DNA of 64,000 bases from Lentzea atacamensis (GTDB taxonomy: Bacteria > Actinomycetota > Actinomycetes > Mycobacteriales > Pseudonocardiaceae): positions 203,756 to 267,755 of the forward strand of contig NZ_QLTT01000009.1 of assembly GCF_003269295.1 (NCBI RefSeq), read 5' to 3'. The notes beneath the pieces are model-generated. The model ran no database searches. It was not told where the DNA came from and worked only from the letters and a program-made list of their open reading frames with translations. Shown here piece by piece: positions 32,557-41,538 of this stretch (its first letter is position 1; every line of letters begins with the position of its first letter). Made by a program: the position numbers and the translations under genes.

Positions 32557-33456
32557 TCAGCGTGCGAGGTCGACCTGCCTGATCACGTCCAGAGCGGCGG
32601 TGATCGCCGGCCGCCGCGACGCCTGAGTCCGCCACACCGCGTACAACCGCCGCGTCGGGGTCGGCCGCAACGGCACGGCCCGGACGTTGTCCGGCACCTC
32701 TCCCCTGCCCAGCCGCGGGATCAGCGCGACCCCGATCCCGTTGGCCAGCAACGCGAACTGCGTGCGGTACTCGTTGATCCGGTACGCCAGCTCCGGCTCG
32801 ATACCCGCCGCGTGGAACGTCCGCACCAGCCAGTCGTGACAGATCGACCCCTCCGGCTGGCACATCCACCGCGCACCAGCCAGGTCCGCTGGCTCCAGGA
32901 ACTCCCGCTGCGACAAGGGGTTCACCTCGGGGATGAGCACATCCGCGATGTCCTCGCAGATGGCCATGCGCGACAACGACTCCGGTACCGGCAACGGCGT
33001 GTTCTGCCAGTCGTGGACGATCGCGAGGTCGAGTTCACCGCGCGCCACCGCCTCGGTTGCTTCGGGTGGGTCGAGCTCCGTCAGCCGGACGTCCAACGCC
33101 GGGTGCTGCTCGCCCAGGCCGACCAGGACGTCCGGCAGCAGGCCTCGCGCGGCCGTGGCGAACGAACCGACGCACAAGCGGCCGATCGCGGTGCCGCGTT
33201 GTTCCTCCAGGGCCACCTCGGCCTCTTCGACCAGCTTGAGGACCTGCCCCGCCGTGTCGGCGAGCAGGAGCGCGGCATCAGTGAGGCGGACACCGCGGCC
33301 TTGCCGTTCCAGCAGCGTGGTGCGGGTCTCGCGTTCCAGCTTGGCGATCTGCTGAGAGACCGCGGACGGGGTGTAACCGAGCACATCCGCCGCGGCGCCG
33401 ACCGTGCCGTATGCAGCCACGGCGTGCAGTGCCTTCAGCCTACCCAGATCAAGCAT
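32557..33456 (-). CDS. LysR-family transcriptional regulator
   Basis: 299 residues: N-terminal winged helix (LKALHAVAAYGTVGAAADVL, GYTPSAVSQQIAKLE) and a periplasmic-binding-protein-like effector domain. GYTPSAVSQQIAKLERE is the DNA-recognition region. It is divergent from an EamA transporter, the typical layout for a LysR regulating its neighbour; the 73-bp gap is AT-richer than its surroundings and includes TAGCAATGCTA-type dyads. Confidence 0.93.
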   Translation of the reverse strand: MLDLGRLKALHAVAAYGTVGAAADVLGYTPSAVSQQIAKLERETRTTLLERQGRGVRLTDAALLLADTAGQVLKLVEEAEVALEEQRGTAIGRLCVGSFATAARGLLPDVLVGLGEQHPALDVRLTELDPPEATEAVARGELDLAIVHDWQNTPLPVPESLSRMAICEDIADVLIPEVNPLSQREFLEPADLAGARWMCQPEGSICHDWLVRTFHAAGIEPELAYRINEYRTQFALLANGIGVALIPRLGRGEVPDNVRAVPLRPTPTRRLYAVWRTQASRRPAITAALDVIRQVDLAR

Positions 33457-33529
33457 GTAGCAATGCTAAACCCACGAGCTTAGAAAACGGAACTGGTGCT
33501 TAATAGTTAGCCCACGCAAGCTTGGACCC

Positions 33530-34423
33530 ATGAGTCCCCGCCACGCCTTGCTCGCCGCGCTCGTCGCCGCCATCTGGGGCTTCAACTTCGTCGTGCTGAA
33601 GATCGGCTTGGGCGAGTTCCCGCCGCTCCTGTTCTCCGCCCTGCGCTTCCTCGCCGCGGCGGTGCCCGCGATCTTCTTCGTGGGCCGGCCGACGGTGGCC
33701 TGGCGCTGGATCATCGCGGTCGGGCTGGTGCTGGGCGTCGCGAAGTTCAGCTTCATGTTCATCGCCCTCAGCGTGGGCATGCCTGCCGGGTTGTCGTCGC
33801 TGGTGCTGCAGAGCCAGGTGATCTTCACGGTCGTGTTCGCCGCACTGGTGCTGAGGGAACGGCCGCGGTCGGCGCAGATAACCGGGACAGCGCTCGCGGT
33901 GGCCGGAATCGGCGTGATCGCGTGGGACTACGGGTCGACCTCGCCGCTGCTGGGGTTCCTGCTCGTGATCGCGGCGGCGGTGTGCTTCGGCGCGTCGAAC
34001 GTGTTGATGAGATGCGCGAGGCCGTCGGACACTCTGCGGTTCATGGTCTGGGTGAGCGCCGTGGCGGTGCTCCCGCTGTTCGCACTGTCCTTCCTGACCG
34101 AGGACGTGTCGGCGCTCGGGCGGCTGAACTGGACCGGAGTGGGCGCCCTCGGTTATGTCTCGTGGGTCTCGACGCTGCTCGGGTTCGGGATCTGGGGCTT
34201 CCTGCTGCGCAGGTACGAGGGGTCGGCGGTGGCGCCGTTCGCGCTGCTGGTGCCGGTGTTCGGGATGTTCTCGGCGTGGGCGTTCCTCGGCGAGGACCTG
34301 ACCGTGCTGCGGGTGGCCGCCGGCGGAGTCGTGTTGCTGGGACTGGCTATTCCGCAGCTGGCGGGGCGCCGGGCGGCACGAACGGAAGTCCAGCTGGAGC
34401 CCCTCGTTCCAGCAGGTCGATGA
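33530..34423 (+). CDS. EamA/DMT-superfamily transporter
   Basis: 297 residues with ten hydrophobic segments in two EamA repeats (AALVAAIWGFNFVVLKIGLG opens repeat one; GFLLVIAAAVCFGASNVLMR opens repeat two). Such proteins export amino acids, metabolites or drugs. ATG 33530; divergent from LysR, which probably controls it. Its last 77 bp overlap the convergent cobQ gene. Confidence 0.9.
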   Translation: MSPRHALLAALVAAIWGFNFVVLKIGLGEFPPLLFSALRFLAAAVPAIFFVGRPTVAWRWIIAVGLVLGVAKFSFMFIALSVGMPAGLSSLVLQSQVIFTVVFAALVLRERPRSAQITGTALAVAGIGVIAWDYGSTSPLLGFLLVIAAAVCFGASNVLMRCARPSDTLRFMVWVSAVAVLPLFALSFLTEDVSALGRLNWTGVGALGYVSWVSTLLGFGIWGFLLRRYEGSAVAPFALLVPVFGMFSAWAFLGEDLTVLRVAAGGVVLLGLAIPQLAGRRAARTEVQLEPLVPAGR

Positions 34424-35834
34424 CGGCCTTGGTGTCCATGTTCTCCGCGACCAGGTCGCCGAGCAGGTCCAGCTGGGCCTCGCGGGCGGCGGAGAAGCTC
34501 ACCTCCGCCGGTTCGAAGTCCCGGCCGGCGCGCTCGGCGGCCCAACGCAGGAACCTGCGTCGGAAGCCGTCGTTCTCCAGCAGACCGTGCCAGTGCGTGC
34601 CGAGGACGCGGTCGGTCTGGGCGCCCTCGTCGCCGACCAGCGGCTGCTCGGTGCTGCGGACGACCTGGCCGTGGTGGATCTCGTAGCCCGTCACGCGTTC
34701 GCCCCAGGCGACGCTTTCCGGCGTGGCCAGGGTCTTGCGCGGCTGGAAGCGGATGTCGACGTCGAGCAGGCCCAGACCGTCGACGGTGCCGTACCGGGAC
34801 TCCACGTCGTCCTCGATGCGCCGGGACAGCATCTGGAAACCGCCGCAGATGCCGAGAACCGGGCCGTCGAACCGCGTGATGGCCTGCGCCAGGCCGGTTT
34901 CGCGCAACCAGCCGAGGTCGTCGACGGTGGCCTTGGAACCGGGCAGCACCACGAGATCCGCGTCCGCCAGCCGTGAGGGCTCGGTGACGAACCGCACGGA
35001 GACACCGGGTTCACACGCCAGCGCCTCGGCATCGGTGGCGTTGGAGATGCGCGGCAACCGGATCACCGCGACCCGCAGCCAGTCCTTCAGCGCCGGCCGC
35101 GGCCGGCCGATCACGCCGTCCGCGTTGTAGGACAAGGAATCCTCCGCATCGAGCCAGAGCTCCTCCCGCCACGGCAGCACGCCCAGCACCGGCCGCCCGG
35201 TGAGCTGGTTGATCTGCCGCAGTCCCGGTTCGAGCAGGCGGGGGTCACCCCGGAACTTGTTGACCACGAAACCGGAGATCAGCGCCTGGTCGGCGGCGTC
35301 CAGCACCGCGAGCGTCCCGAAGAGGTGCGCGAAGACACCGCCGCGGTCGATGTCGCCGACGACGAGCGTCGGGAGACCGGCACGGGTCGCGAGGCCCATG
35401 TTCGCGATGTCGTTGGCGCGCAGGTTGATCTCGGCAGGCGAACCGGCACCCTCGCAGATGACGACCTCGTGGTCGCGCCGCAGTCCGTCCAAAGTGGAGA
35501 GAACCTCGTCCAGCAGCTGCGCCTTGCGTTCGCGGTAGCTCATCGCCGACACGTTGCCCACCGCCTTGCCGTGCAGGACGACCTGGGACGTGCGGTCGCT
35601 GCCCGGCTTCAGCAGCACGGGGTTGAACCGCACACTGGGCTCCTTGAACGCCGCCCGTGCCTGCAGCGCCTGGGCCCTGCCGATCTCACCGCCGTCGAGT
35701 GTGACGAACGAGTTGTTCGACATGTTCTGCGCCTTGAAGGGGACGACGTCAACGCCCTGGCGTGCCAGAAAGCGGCACAAACCCGCGACCAGGACGCTCT
35801 TGCCCGCGTCCGAGGTCGTCCCACAGATCAACAT
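34347..35834 (-). CDS. cobQ: Cobyric acid synthase
   Basis: 495 residues, glutamine-dependent amidotransferase of cobalamin synthesis that amidates adenosyl-cobyrinic a,c-diamide at four positions. The N-terminal MLICGTTSDAGKSVLVAGLC is the P-loop; FKAQNMSNNSF and EGAGSPAEINLRANDIANMG are CobQ signatures. The class I glutaminase domain has the nucleophile Cys in LGICGGFQML and HWHGLLEN near the end. ATG 35834 (GCGGGG upstream) gives the standard N-terminus; an ATG at 35846 is possible. No other cobalamin genes are in view. Confidence 0.93.
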   Translation of the reverse strand: MLICGTTSDAGKSVLVAGLCRFLARQGVDVVPFKAQNMSNNSFVTLDGGEIGRAQALQARAAFKEPSVRFNPVLLKPGSDRTSQVVLHGKAVGNVSAMSYRERKAQLLDEVLSTLDGLRRDHEVVICEGAGSPAEINLRANDIANMGLATRAGLPTLVVGDIDRGGVFAHLFGTLAVLDAADQALISGFVVNKFRGDPRLLEPGLRQINQLTGRPVLGVLPWREELWLDAEDSLSYNADGVIGRPRPALKDWLRVAVIRLPRISNATDAEALACEPGVSVRFVTEPSRLADADLVVLPGSKATVDDLGWLRETGLAQAITRFDGPVLGICGGFQMLSRRIEDDVESRYGTVDGLGLLDVDIRFQPRKTLATPESVAWGERVTGYEIHHGQVVRSTEQPLVGDEGAQTDRVLGTHWHGLLENDGFRRRFLRWAAERAGRDFEPAEVSFSAAREAQLDLLGDLVAENMDTKAVIDLLERGAPAGLPFVPPGAPPAAE

Positions 35835-35874
35835 CGAGCCCCGCATGGACGCCAATGCTGCCATCATCACCAGC

Positions 35875-36555
35875 ATGCTCACCGTCGTGCTCATGCACAG
35901 CCCGTTCCTCGGCCCGTCGAGCATGCGCCCGCTCGCCGACGAACTGGCCTCCGACGGGGTGGCCGTGCTTCTGGTGGACCTGCAGATGACCGTCAACGAG
36001 GCCCCGGTGCACCAGCGGCTGATCGGCGCGTTCGCCGACGCCCTGGAAGACGCGGGAGTCACGGGACCACTGGTGCTGGTGGGCCACAGCGGCGCCGGGC
36101 CGCTGCTGCCCGGCTTCGCCGACGCCCTGGAGCTCGAGGTGGCGGGCCTGGTGTTCCTGGACTCCGACCTGCCGACGCCGGGCAAGGCGTGGCGCGAGAC
36201 CGTCGACCCCGCCCTGGTCCGCCAGGTCAAGGCGTCGGTGCGGGACGGCAGGCTGCCGCGCTGGGACCGCTGGTTCGACACCGACCCGCTGCGGCTCGTG
36301 CCCGCCGGGCTGCGCGAGGAGATGCGGGACGAGGCCCCCGAGGTGCCGTGGGAGTTCCTGAAGGAGCAGCGCCCCGTCGTCGAGTGGTCCGGGGCGTGCG
36401 GGTACGTGCTGCTGTCGCCGGTCTACGAGGAGGCGGCCGCGCGGGCAGAGGCGCTCGGCTGGCCGGTGGAGCGCGTCGAGTCGCACCACCTGGCGGCGGC
36501 CACGTCGCCTTCGGCGGTCGCGGCCGCGCTGCGGTCCGTGATCAGCAGACTGTGA
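35875..36555 (+). CDS. Alpha/beta hydrolase
   Basis: 226 residues. Nucleophile elbow VGHSGAGPLL has the Ser; MLTVVLMHSPFLGPSSM is the first strand and oxyanion region; the probable catalytic His is in ESHHLAAATSP near the C-terminus. It resembles small esterase/thioesterase-type hydrolases of unknown substrate. The start is uncertain: ATG 35875 is chosen, ATG 35845 would overlap the divergent cobQ start. The end overlaps the convergent map gene by 14 bp. Confidence 0.75.
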   Translation: MLTVVLMHSPFLGPSSMRPLADELASDGVAVLLVDLQMTVNEAPVHQRLIGAFADALEDAGVTGPLVLVGHSGAGPLLPGFADALELEVAGLVFLDSDLPTPGKAWRETVDPALVRQVKASVRDGRLPRWDRWFDTDPLRLVPAGLREEMRDEAPEVPWEFLKEQRPVVEWSGACGYVLLSPVYEEAAARAEALGWPVERVESHHLAAATSPSAVAAALRSVISRL

Positions 36556-37399
36556 GGATCTCCGCGCCGTCGTCGGTGACGACGATGGTGTGCTCGAACT
36601 GAGCGGTCCAGCTCTTGTCCTTCGTGGTGACGGTCCAGCCGTCGTCCCACATGTCGTGCTCGTAGTCCCCGAGCGTGATCATCGGTTCGATCGTGAACGT
36701 CATGCCGGGTTCCAGCACCGTCTTCATCGACGGCTCGTCGTAGTGCAGGACCACGAGCCCGCTGTGGAACTGGCGGCCGATGCCGTGGCCGGTGAAGTCA
36801 CGCACGACGCCGTAGCCGAACCGCTTGGCATAGGCCTCGATGACGCGGCCGATGACGTTGATCTCACGGCCGGGCTTCACGGCCCTGATCGCGCGCATCG
36901 TGGCCTCGTGCGTGCGCTCGACCAGCAGCTTGTTCTCCTCGGCGACGTTGCCCGCGAGGAAGGTGGCGTTCGTGTCGCCGTGCACGCCGCCGATGAACGC
37001 CGTCACGTCGATGTTCACGATGTCGCCGTCCTCGACGACCGTGGAGTCCGGGATGCCGTGGCAGATCACCTCGTTCAGCGAGGTGCAGCACGACTTCGGG
37101 AAGCCGCGGTAGCCCAGCGTCGACGGGTACGCGCCGTTGTCGCACAGGAACTCGTGCGCCACCGCGTCGATCTCGTCCGTCGTCACGCCGGGCACGACGA
37201 CCTTGCCGGCTTCCTGCAGTGCCTGGGCGGCGAGACGGCCGGCGACGCGCATGGCCTCGATGATCTCCGGCGTCTGCACCCACGAGTCGGTGCCGCGCTG
37301 CGGCGCGGGCTTGTCCACGTACTCGGGACGCACGATGCGAGACGGCACCTGACGCCGCGGCGACTGGACACCGGGTTGCAATGGAGCACGAACAGCCAT
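36542..37399 (-). CDS. map: Methionine aminopeptidase
   Basis: 285 residues, the same length as mycobacterial MapB. The pita-bread fold metal ligands are in DGDIVNIDVTAFIGGVHGDTNATF (two Asp), DFTGHGIGRQFHSG (His), GMTFTIEPM (Glu) and TAQFEHTIVV (Glu). The N-terminal extension with RPEYVDKPAP marks the type Ic form. It removes initiator Met from new proteins. ATG 37399 follows GGAGAG; an in-frame ATG at 37462, overlapping the PBP stop, is an alternative. Part of a conserved actinobacterial block with the PBP lipoprotein, GNAT, ispG, rip1 and dxr. Confidence 0.95.
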   Translation of the reverse strand: MAVRAPLQPGVQSPRRQVPSRIVRPEYVDKPAPQRGTDSWVQTPEIIEAMRVAGRLAAQALQEAGKVVVPGVTTDEIDAVAHEFLCDNGAYPSTLGYRGFPKSCCTSLNEVICHGIPDSTVVEDGDIVNIDVTAFIGGVHGDTNATFLAGNVAEENKLLVERTHEATMRAIRAVKPGREINVIGRVIEAYAKRFGYGVVRDFTGHGIGRQFHSGLVVLHYDEPSMKTVLEPGMTFTIEPMITLGDYEHDMWDDGWTVTTKDKSWTAQFEHTIVVTDDGAEILTVC

Positions 37400-37461
37400 G
37401 CTCTCCAGATTAGCCGTGCGCGCGTCGCCGGCCTTGAGCCTGGTCCCCGGCGCGACGCTCA

Positions 37462-39252
37462 TCACGGCACCGCCTTGAGGAACCTCGCCGCCACCTCCAC
37501 GGCCGGCGTCGAGGTCTCTCCGCTGAGCACGAGCGTCGCGAACGCGAGATCGCCCCGGTAGCCCATGAACCATCCGTGCGAGTGCACGCCGTCGCCGAAC
37601 TGCGCGGTACCGGTCTTGCCGCGCACGTCCCCGTACGGCTTGAGCTGTGGCGCGGTGCCGTAGTCGACGACCTCGCGCATCATCTGCCGCACCGGGTCGA
37701 GCGAGGCAACGGCGGGAGCGGTGGGCTGTTTGTCCGCTTTGGTCTCCTTGCCGCGCACCAGCTGCGGCACCGGCATCGAGCCTTTCGCGATGGACGCCCC
37801 GACCAGCGCCATCCCGAACGGCGACGCCAGCACCTTGCCCTGGCCGAACGCGTCCTCCGCCCGTTCCACGACGTCGGTCGCGGGCGGCACGGAGCCGGTG
37901 ATCGTGGTCAGGCCGGGGATGTCGAAGTCGGCGCCCAGACCGAGCGACAGAGCCGTGTTCGTCAGCAGGTCGGCCGGCATGTCGACCGCGAGCTGCGCGA
38001 ACGTGGTGTTGCAGGAGAACGCGAACGCCGACCGCAGCGGGATCGTGCCCTTGTCGAACTCGCTGGAGTTCGGCACGATCCGCCGCCCGTCGATGATGGT
38101 CTTGCCGGGGCACGGCAGCGGCGTCTCGGCGTTGACCTTGCCGGACTGGATCGCGGCGAGCGCGGACACCGCCTTCATCGTGGAGCCCGGCGGGAACCGG
38201 CCGGTCAGCGAGATGGCGCCCTGGGCGTCGGCGGGGTCGTTCTGCGCGACGGCCAGGATGTCGCCGGTCGACGGCTGGATCGCGACGAGCACCGTGGGCT
38301 GCTGGACGGGCTCGACGGCGTCCTCCGCGGCGGCCTGGATCGCGCGGGACAGCGCGATGTTCACGGCCTTGGCGGGCTCGGGCGCCTTCGAGAACAGCTC
38401 GTCGATCTCAGTGCCCTGCGCGTCGATCGTGGCGATGCGGAAGCCGGACTGACCGGCGATGTCGTTCTCGACCAGCTTGCGCACCGCGGGCAGCACCTGC
38501 GAACCGAAGTTGCGGCTCGGTGCCAGCAGCGACGTCTGCGTGGTGAACCGCACGCCGGGCAGCTCGTAGATCTTCGGCTTCACCGACTGGTAGTCGGGAT
38601 CCCGCAGCGCCGCGACCTGGTAGGCCTGCCCCTCCGGGGTCTTGCCGACGCCTTCGGCGATCGACTGCTGGGTGATGCCCTTGTCCAGCGGGTTCAGCGC
38701 GTCGGCGAGCGCCTTCGTGACGGCGCCGACGTCACCCGCCTCCTTCGCGACGAGCAGCACGGAGACGACGCGTTCGGGGGCGAGCAGCGGCGTGCCCTCG
38801 CGGTCCAGCACCGGGGCGGGGTCGGGCTTGAGCTCGGTGACCTTGATGGACTGCTGCGGCGCGAGCTTCGGATGCACCACCGACGACGCCCAGTGCACCT
38901 TCCAGAAGTCGCCCTCCTGGCGCACGTCGAACTTCGTCGGGTAGGTCCAGTGCCGGTTCTTGCCGAGATCCCAGTCGAGCGAGACGCTCGCCTCGGACGC
39001 GGTCTCACCGTTCTTGCGCATCTGGTCGACCTTGCTGCTGAGCCCCTCCGGCTTCAGCGCACCCCGGAACTTCTCCAGGGTCTCCTTGGCCTCGTTCGGG
39101 TTGTCTGTCAGCCCGGCCGCACCCTGCACGTCACCGGACGCGAGCTTCGCCAGGAAGTCGTTGGTGATCTCCGGCGCTCCGGGTTCTGACTTGAACAGCC
39201 CGCAGCCGCTCAGCGTGATCGTCAGGGCCGTGATCGTCACGAGAAGGCGCAC
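37462..39252 (-). CDS. Penicillin-binding lipoprotein (class B-like transpeptidase)
   Basis: 596 residues. A lipoprotein signal with lipobox LTLSGCG-like (TITLSGC) anchors it outside; an NTF2-like MecA_N domain (about 28-130) and a dimerisation region precede the transpeptidase domain. Active-site motifs: Ser357 in PPGSTMK, SCN (FSCNTTFAQ), KTG (RGKTGTAQF). It resembles the PBP-lipo encoded between mapB and ispG in mycobacteria (Rv2864c). It cross-links peptidoglycan and is a beta-lactam target. The stop codon touches an in-frame upstream ATG of map. Confidence 0.92.
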   Translation of the reverse strand: MRLLVTITALTITLSGCGLFKSEPGAPEITNDFLAKLASGDVQGAAGLTDNPNEAKETLEKFRGALKPEGLSSKVDQMRKNGETASEASVSLDWDLGKNRHWTYPTKFDVRQEGDFWKVHWASSVVHPKLAPQQSIKVTELKPDPAPVLDREGTPLLAPERVVSVLLVAKEAGDVGAVTKALADALNPLDKGITQQSIAEGVGKTPEGQAYQVAALRDPDYQSVKPKIYELPGVRFTTQTSLLAPSRNFGSQVLPAVRKLVENDIAGQSGFRIATIDAQGTEIDELFSKAPEPAKAVNIALSRAIQAAAEDAVEPVQQPTVLVAIQPSTGDILAVAQNDPADAQGAISLTGRFPPGSTMKAVSALAAIQSGKVNAETPLPCPGKTIIDGRRIVPNSSEFDKGTIPLRSAFAFSCNTTFAQLAVDMPADLLTNTALSLGLGADFDIPGLTTITGSVPPATDVVERAEDAFGQGKVLASPFGMALVGASIAKGSMPVPQLVRGKETKADKQPTAPAVASLDPVRQMMREVVDYGTAPQLKPYGDVRGKTGTAQFGDGVHSHGWFMGYRGDLAFATLVLSGETSTPAVEVAARFLKAVP

Positions 39253-39270
39253 CCGCGCGAGTATGCCCGT

Positions 39271-40122
39271 TCAGAACAGGACAGTCGCGTACTGACCCAC
39301 CTGTTCGAAGCCGATTCTGCGGTAGGCGGCCTGGGCGACGTGGTTGTAGCCGTTCACGTAGAGGCTCGCGGTGCGGTTGAGGACGCGGACGAGGCGGTCG
39401 GCCACGGCGGCTGTTCCCGCGGTGCCGATGCCCTCGCCCCTGCGGTCCGGGCGAACCCAGACGCCCTGGATCTGGCCCACTTTGGACGACATCGCGCCGA
39501 TCTCGGCCTTGAAGACGACCTCGCCGTTCTCGAACCTCGCGAAGGCTCGGCCTGCTGCGATCAGCTCGGAGACCCTGGCTCGGTAACCCGCGCCGCCGTC
39601 TTCCGCGCACGGGTCGATGCCGACCTCCTCGATGAACATCGAGATCGCCGCGGGGAGGTAGCGGGACAGTTCGCTCGGGCGGACCTGGCGGACCAGTGGG
39701 TCCGGGGTGACCTTCGGAGGGCTGGAGATCGCCATCAGGGGCTGGTCTCCTCGTACTTCCCTGGCCGGGCCCCAGTCCGGTTGCAGTTCTTCCCAGAGGG
39801 TTAAGACCTGCTCGGCTGGGCCCACGAGGCTGGAGCACATGCGGCCTCGGCGTCGTGCGCGGTCGGCGAACATGCGCATGGCGCTCGGCGTGCCTTTCAG
39901 GGGGATCAGGTTGGGGCCTGAGAAGCAGAGGCCGTCCACTTTGCCCCTGATCGGCCTGGAGTCCGAGCCCCACATCTCGCCGCCCAGGCGCCAGGGGTCC
40001 AGGCCGGCGACTTCCACCCTTGCGGCGACCATGCACGCGGCTACGGGGTCGTTGTCGAAGACCCCGCGCACGTCGATCAGGTCGCGCTCGTCGAGTACAC
40101 GCGCTCCGGCCAGCCTCAGCAC
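39271..40122 (-). CDS. GNAT acetyltransferase with N-terminal DUF4081 domain
   Basis: 283 residues: an N-terminal domain of the DUF4081 type, then a GNAT domain with acetyl-CoA loop VRPDRRGEGIGTAGTAAV and C-terminal NGYNHVAQAAYRRIGFEQVG. The same protein sits between PBP-lipo and ispG in mycobacteria (Rv2867c). Substrate unknown. The GTG at 40122 is the start. It has its own upstream region of about 190 bp after the ispG terminator. Confidence 0.85.
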   Translation of the reverse strand: MLRLAGARVLDERDLIDVRGVFDNDPVAACMVAARVEVAGLDPWRLGGEMWGSDSRPIRGKVDGLCFSGPNLIPLKGTPSAMRMFADRARRRGRMCSSLVGPAEQVLTLWEELQPDWGPAREVRGDQPLMAISSPPKVTPDPLVRQVRPSELSRYLPAAISMFIEEVGIDPCAEDGGAGYRARVSELIAAGRAFARFENGEVVFKAEIGAMSSKVGQIQGVWVRPDRRGEGIGTAGTAAVADRLVRVLNRTASLYVNGYNHVAQAAYRRIGFEQVGQYATVLF

Positions 40123-40256
40123 GTCACCTAGCGTGCCAGATCGGGTGGGTGGGTGGCATCAGCCAACCGTGCGGAGGGGTGGTGACGGTGCGCACGGGGT
40201 CCGCAGGTGGTCGGGTGCCGTGCTCATGTGGTGCTGGCGGCCGGGCGTGGGGGCGT

Positions 40257-40305
40257 CTGCAAGTACTGCCAACGCATGATCAAAACGCCTGCAACTACCG
40301 CCAAC
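40257..40305. repeat. Imperfect direct repeat, two 17-bp copies
   Basis: CTGCAAGTACTGCCAAC (40257-40273) and CTGCAACTACCGCCAAC (40289-40305) differ at two positions and are 32 bp apart; CGCATG/CATGCG arms flank the interval. They lie in the gap between the ispG terminator and the GNAT start, so could be regulator sites or a small interspersed repeat. Two copies only, so not a CRISPR array. Confidence 0.6.
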
Positions 40306-40311
40306 ATGCGC

Positions 40312-40346
40312 TGAGGGGCGCGTTCCCCGGCGGGAAGCGCCCCTCA
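40312..40346 (-). terminator. Terminator of the dxr-rip1-ispG transcript
   Basis: TGAGGGGCGC (40312-40321) pairs with GCGCCCCTCA (40337-40346), and an inner TTCCC/GGGAA extends the stem by five pairs around loop CGGC with a single bulged G. It starts 17 bp after the ispG stop on the minus strand. Confidence 0.85.
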
Positions 40347-40362
40347 AGGCTCGTGTGGAGCG

Positions 40363-41517
40363 TCAGCCGACCGTGACGGCGGGGGCTCCGCCCTCCACCG
40401 GCTCCATCTCCTCGGCGAGGCGCATCGCCTCTTCGATCAGGGTTTCGACGATCGCGTGCTCGGGCACGGTCTTGATGACCTTGCCCTTCACGAAGATCTG
40501 GCCCTTGCCGTTGCCGCTCGCCACGCCCAGGTCGGCCTCGCGGGCCTCGCCGGGGCCGTTCACGACGCAACCCATGACGGCTACGCGGAGCGGGACCTCC
40601 ATGCCCTCCAGGCCGGCGGTGACCTGCTCGGCGAGCGTGTACACGTCCACCTGGGCGCGGCCGCAGGACGGGCAGGACACGATCTCCAGCTTGCGCGGGC
40701 GCAGGTTGAGGGACTGGAGGATCTGGTGGCCGACCTTGATCTCCTCCACCGGCGGGGCGCTCAGCGACACCCGGATGGTGTCGCCGATGCCCTGGCGGAG
40801 GAGGGCGCCGAAGGCCACGGCCGACTTGATGGTGCCCTGGAAGGCGGGACCGGCTTCCGTGACGCCGAGGTGCAGCGGGTAGTCGCACTGTTCGGCGAGG
40901 ATCTCGTAGGCGCGGACCATGATCACCGGGTCGTTGTGCTTGACCGAGATCTTGATGTCGTGGAAGTCGTGCTCGGCGAAGAGCGAGGCCTCCCACAGCG
41001 CCGACTCGGCCAGGGCTTCCGGGGTGGCCTTGCCGTACTTGGCCATCAGGCGCGGGTCCAGGGAGCCCGCGTTGACGCCGATGCGGATCGGGGTGTTGTG
41101 GTCGCGGGCCGCCTGGGCGATCTCCTTGACCTTGTCGTCGAACTTCTTGATGTTGCCGGGGTTCACGCGGACGGCCGCGCAGCCGGCTTCGATGGCGGCG
41201 AAGACGTACTTCGGCTGGAAGTGGATGTCCGCGATCACCGGGATCTGCGACTTGCGCGCGATCGCGGGCAGGGCGTCCGCGTCGTCCTGCGACGGGCAGG
41301 CGACCCGGACGATGTCGCAGCCGGCCGCGGTGAGTTCCGCGATCTGCTGCAGCGTCGCGTTGACGTCCGACGTCAGGGTCGTCGTCATCGACTGGACGGA
41401 GACGGGGAACTCGCTGCCGACACCGACGTTGCCCACCATCAGCTGCCGGGTCTTGCGGCGTTCCGACAGCACCGGCGGCGGCAGTGCCGGCATTCCGAGC
41501 ATCACGCCGTCACTCAT
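40363..41517 (-). CDS. ispG: 4-hydroxy-3-methylbut-2-enyl-diphosphate synthase
   Basis: 384 residues, iron-sulfur enzyme of the methylerythritol phosphate pathway that converts MEcPP to HMBPP. TIM-barrel blocks VQSMTTTLTSDVNATLQQI and GCAAVRVNPGNIKKFDDKV are followed by the [4Fe-4S] cysteines in CPSCGRAQVD and CVVNGPGEA. ATG 41517. It lies 21 bp downstream of rip1 in the dxr-rip1-ispG operon; the first and sixth pathway steps (dxr, ispG) are thus co-transcribed. Confidence 0.96.
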   Translation of the reverse strand: MSDGVMLGMPALPPPVLSERRKTRQLMVGNVGVGSEFPVSVQSMTTTLTSDVNATLQQIAELTAAGCDIVRVACPSQDDADALPAIARKSQIPVIADIHFQPKYVFAAIEAGCAAVRVNPGNIKKFDDKVKEIAQAARDHNTPIRIGVNAGSLDPRLMAKYGKATPEALAESALWEASLFAEHDFHDIKISVKHNDPVIMVRAYEILAEQCDYPLHLGVTEAGPAFQGTIKSAVAFGALLRQGIGDTIRVSLSAPPVEEIKVGHQILQSLNLRPRKLEIVSCPSCGRAQVDVYTLAEQVTAGLEGMEVPLRVAVMGCVVNGPGEAREADLGVASGNGKGQIFVKGKVIKTVPEHAIVETLIEEAMRLAEEMEPVEGGAPAVTVG

Positions 41518-41538
41518 GGGTTTTGCACCTTTCGTAAA

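Noticed and set aside
40257..40305. Possible CRISPR-like repeat
   Set aside because: Only two imperfect copies 32 bp apart with no spacer series and no cas genes.
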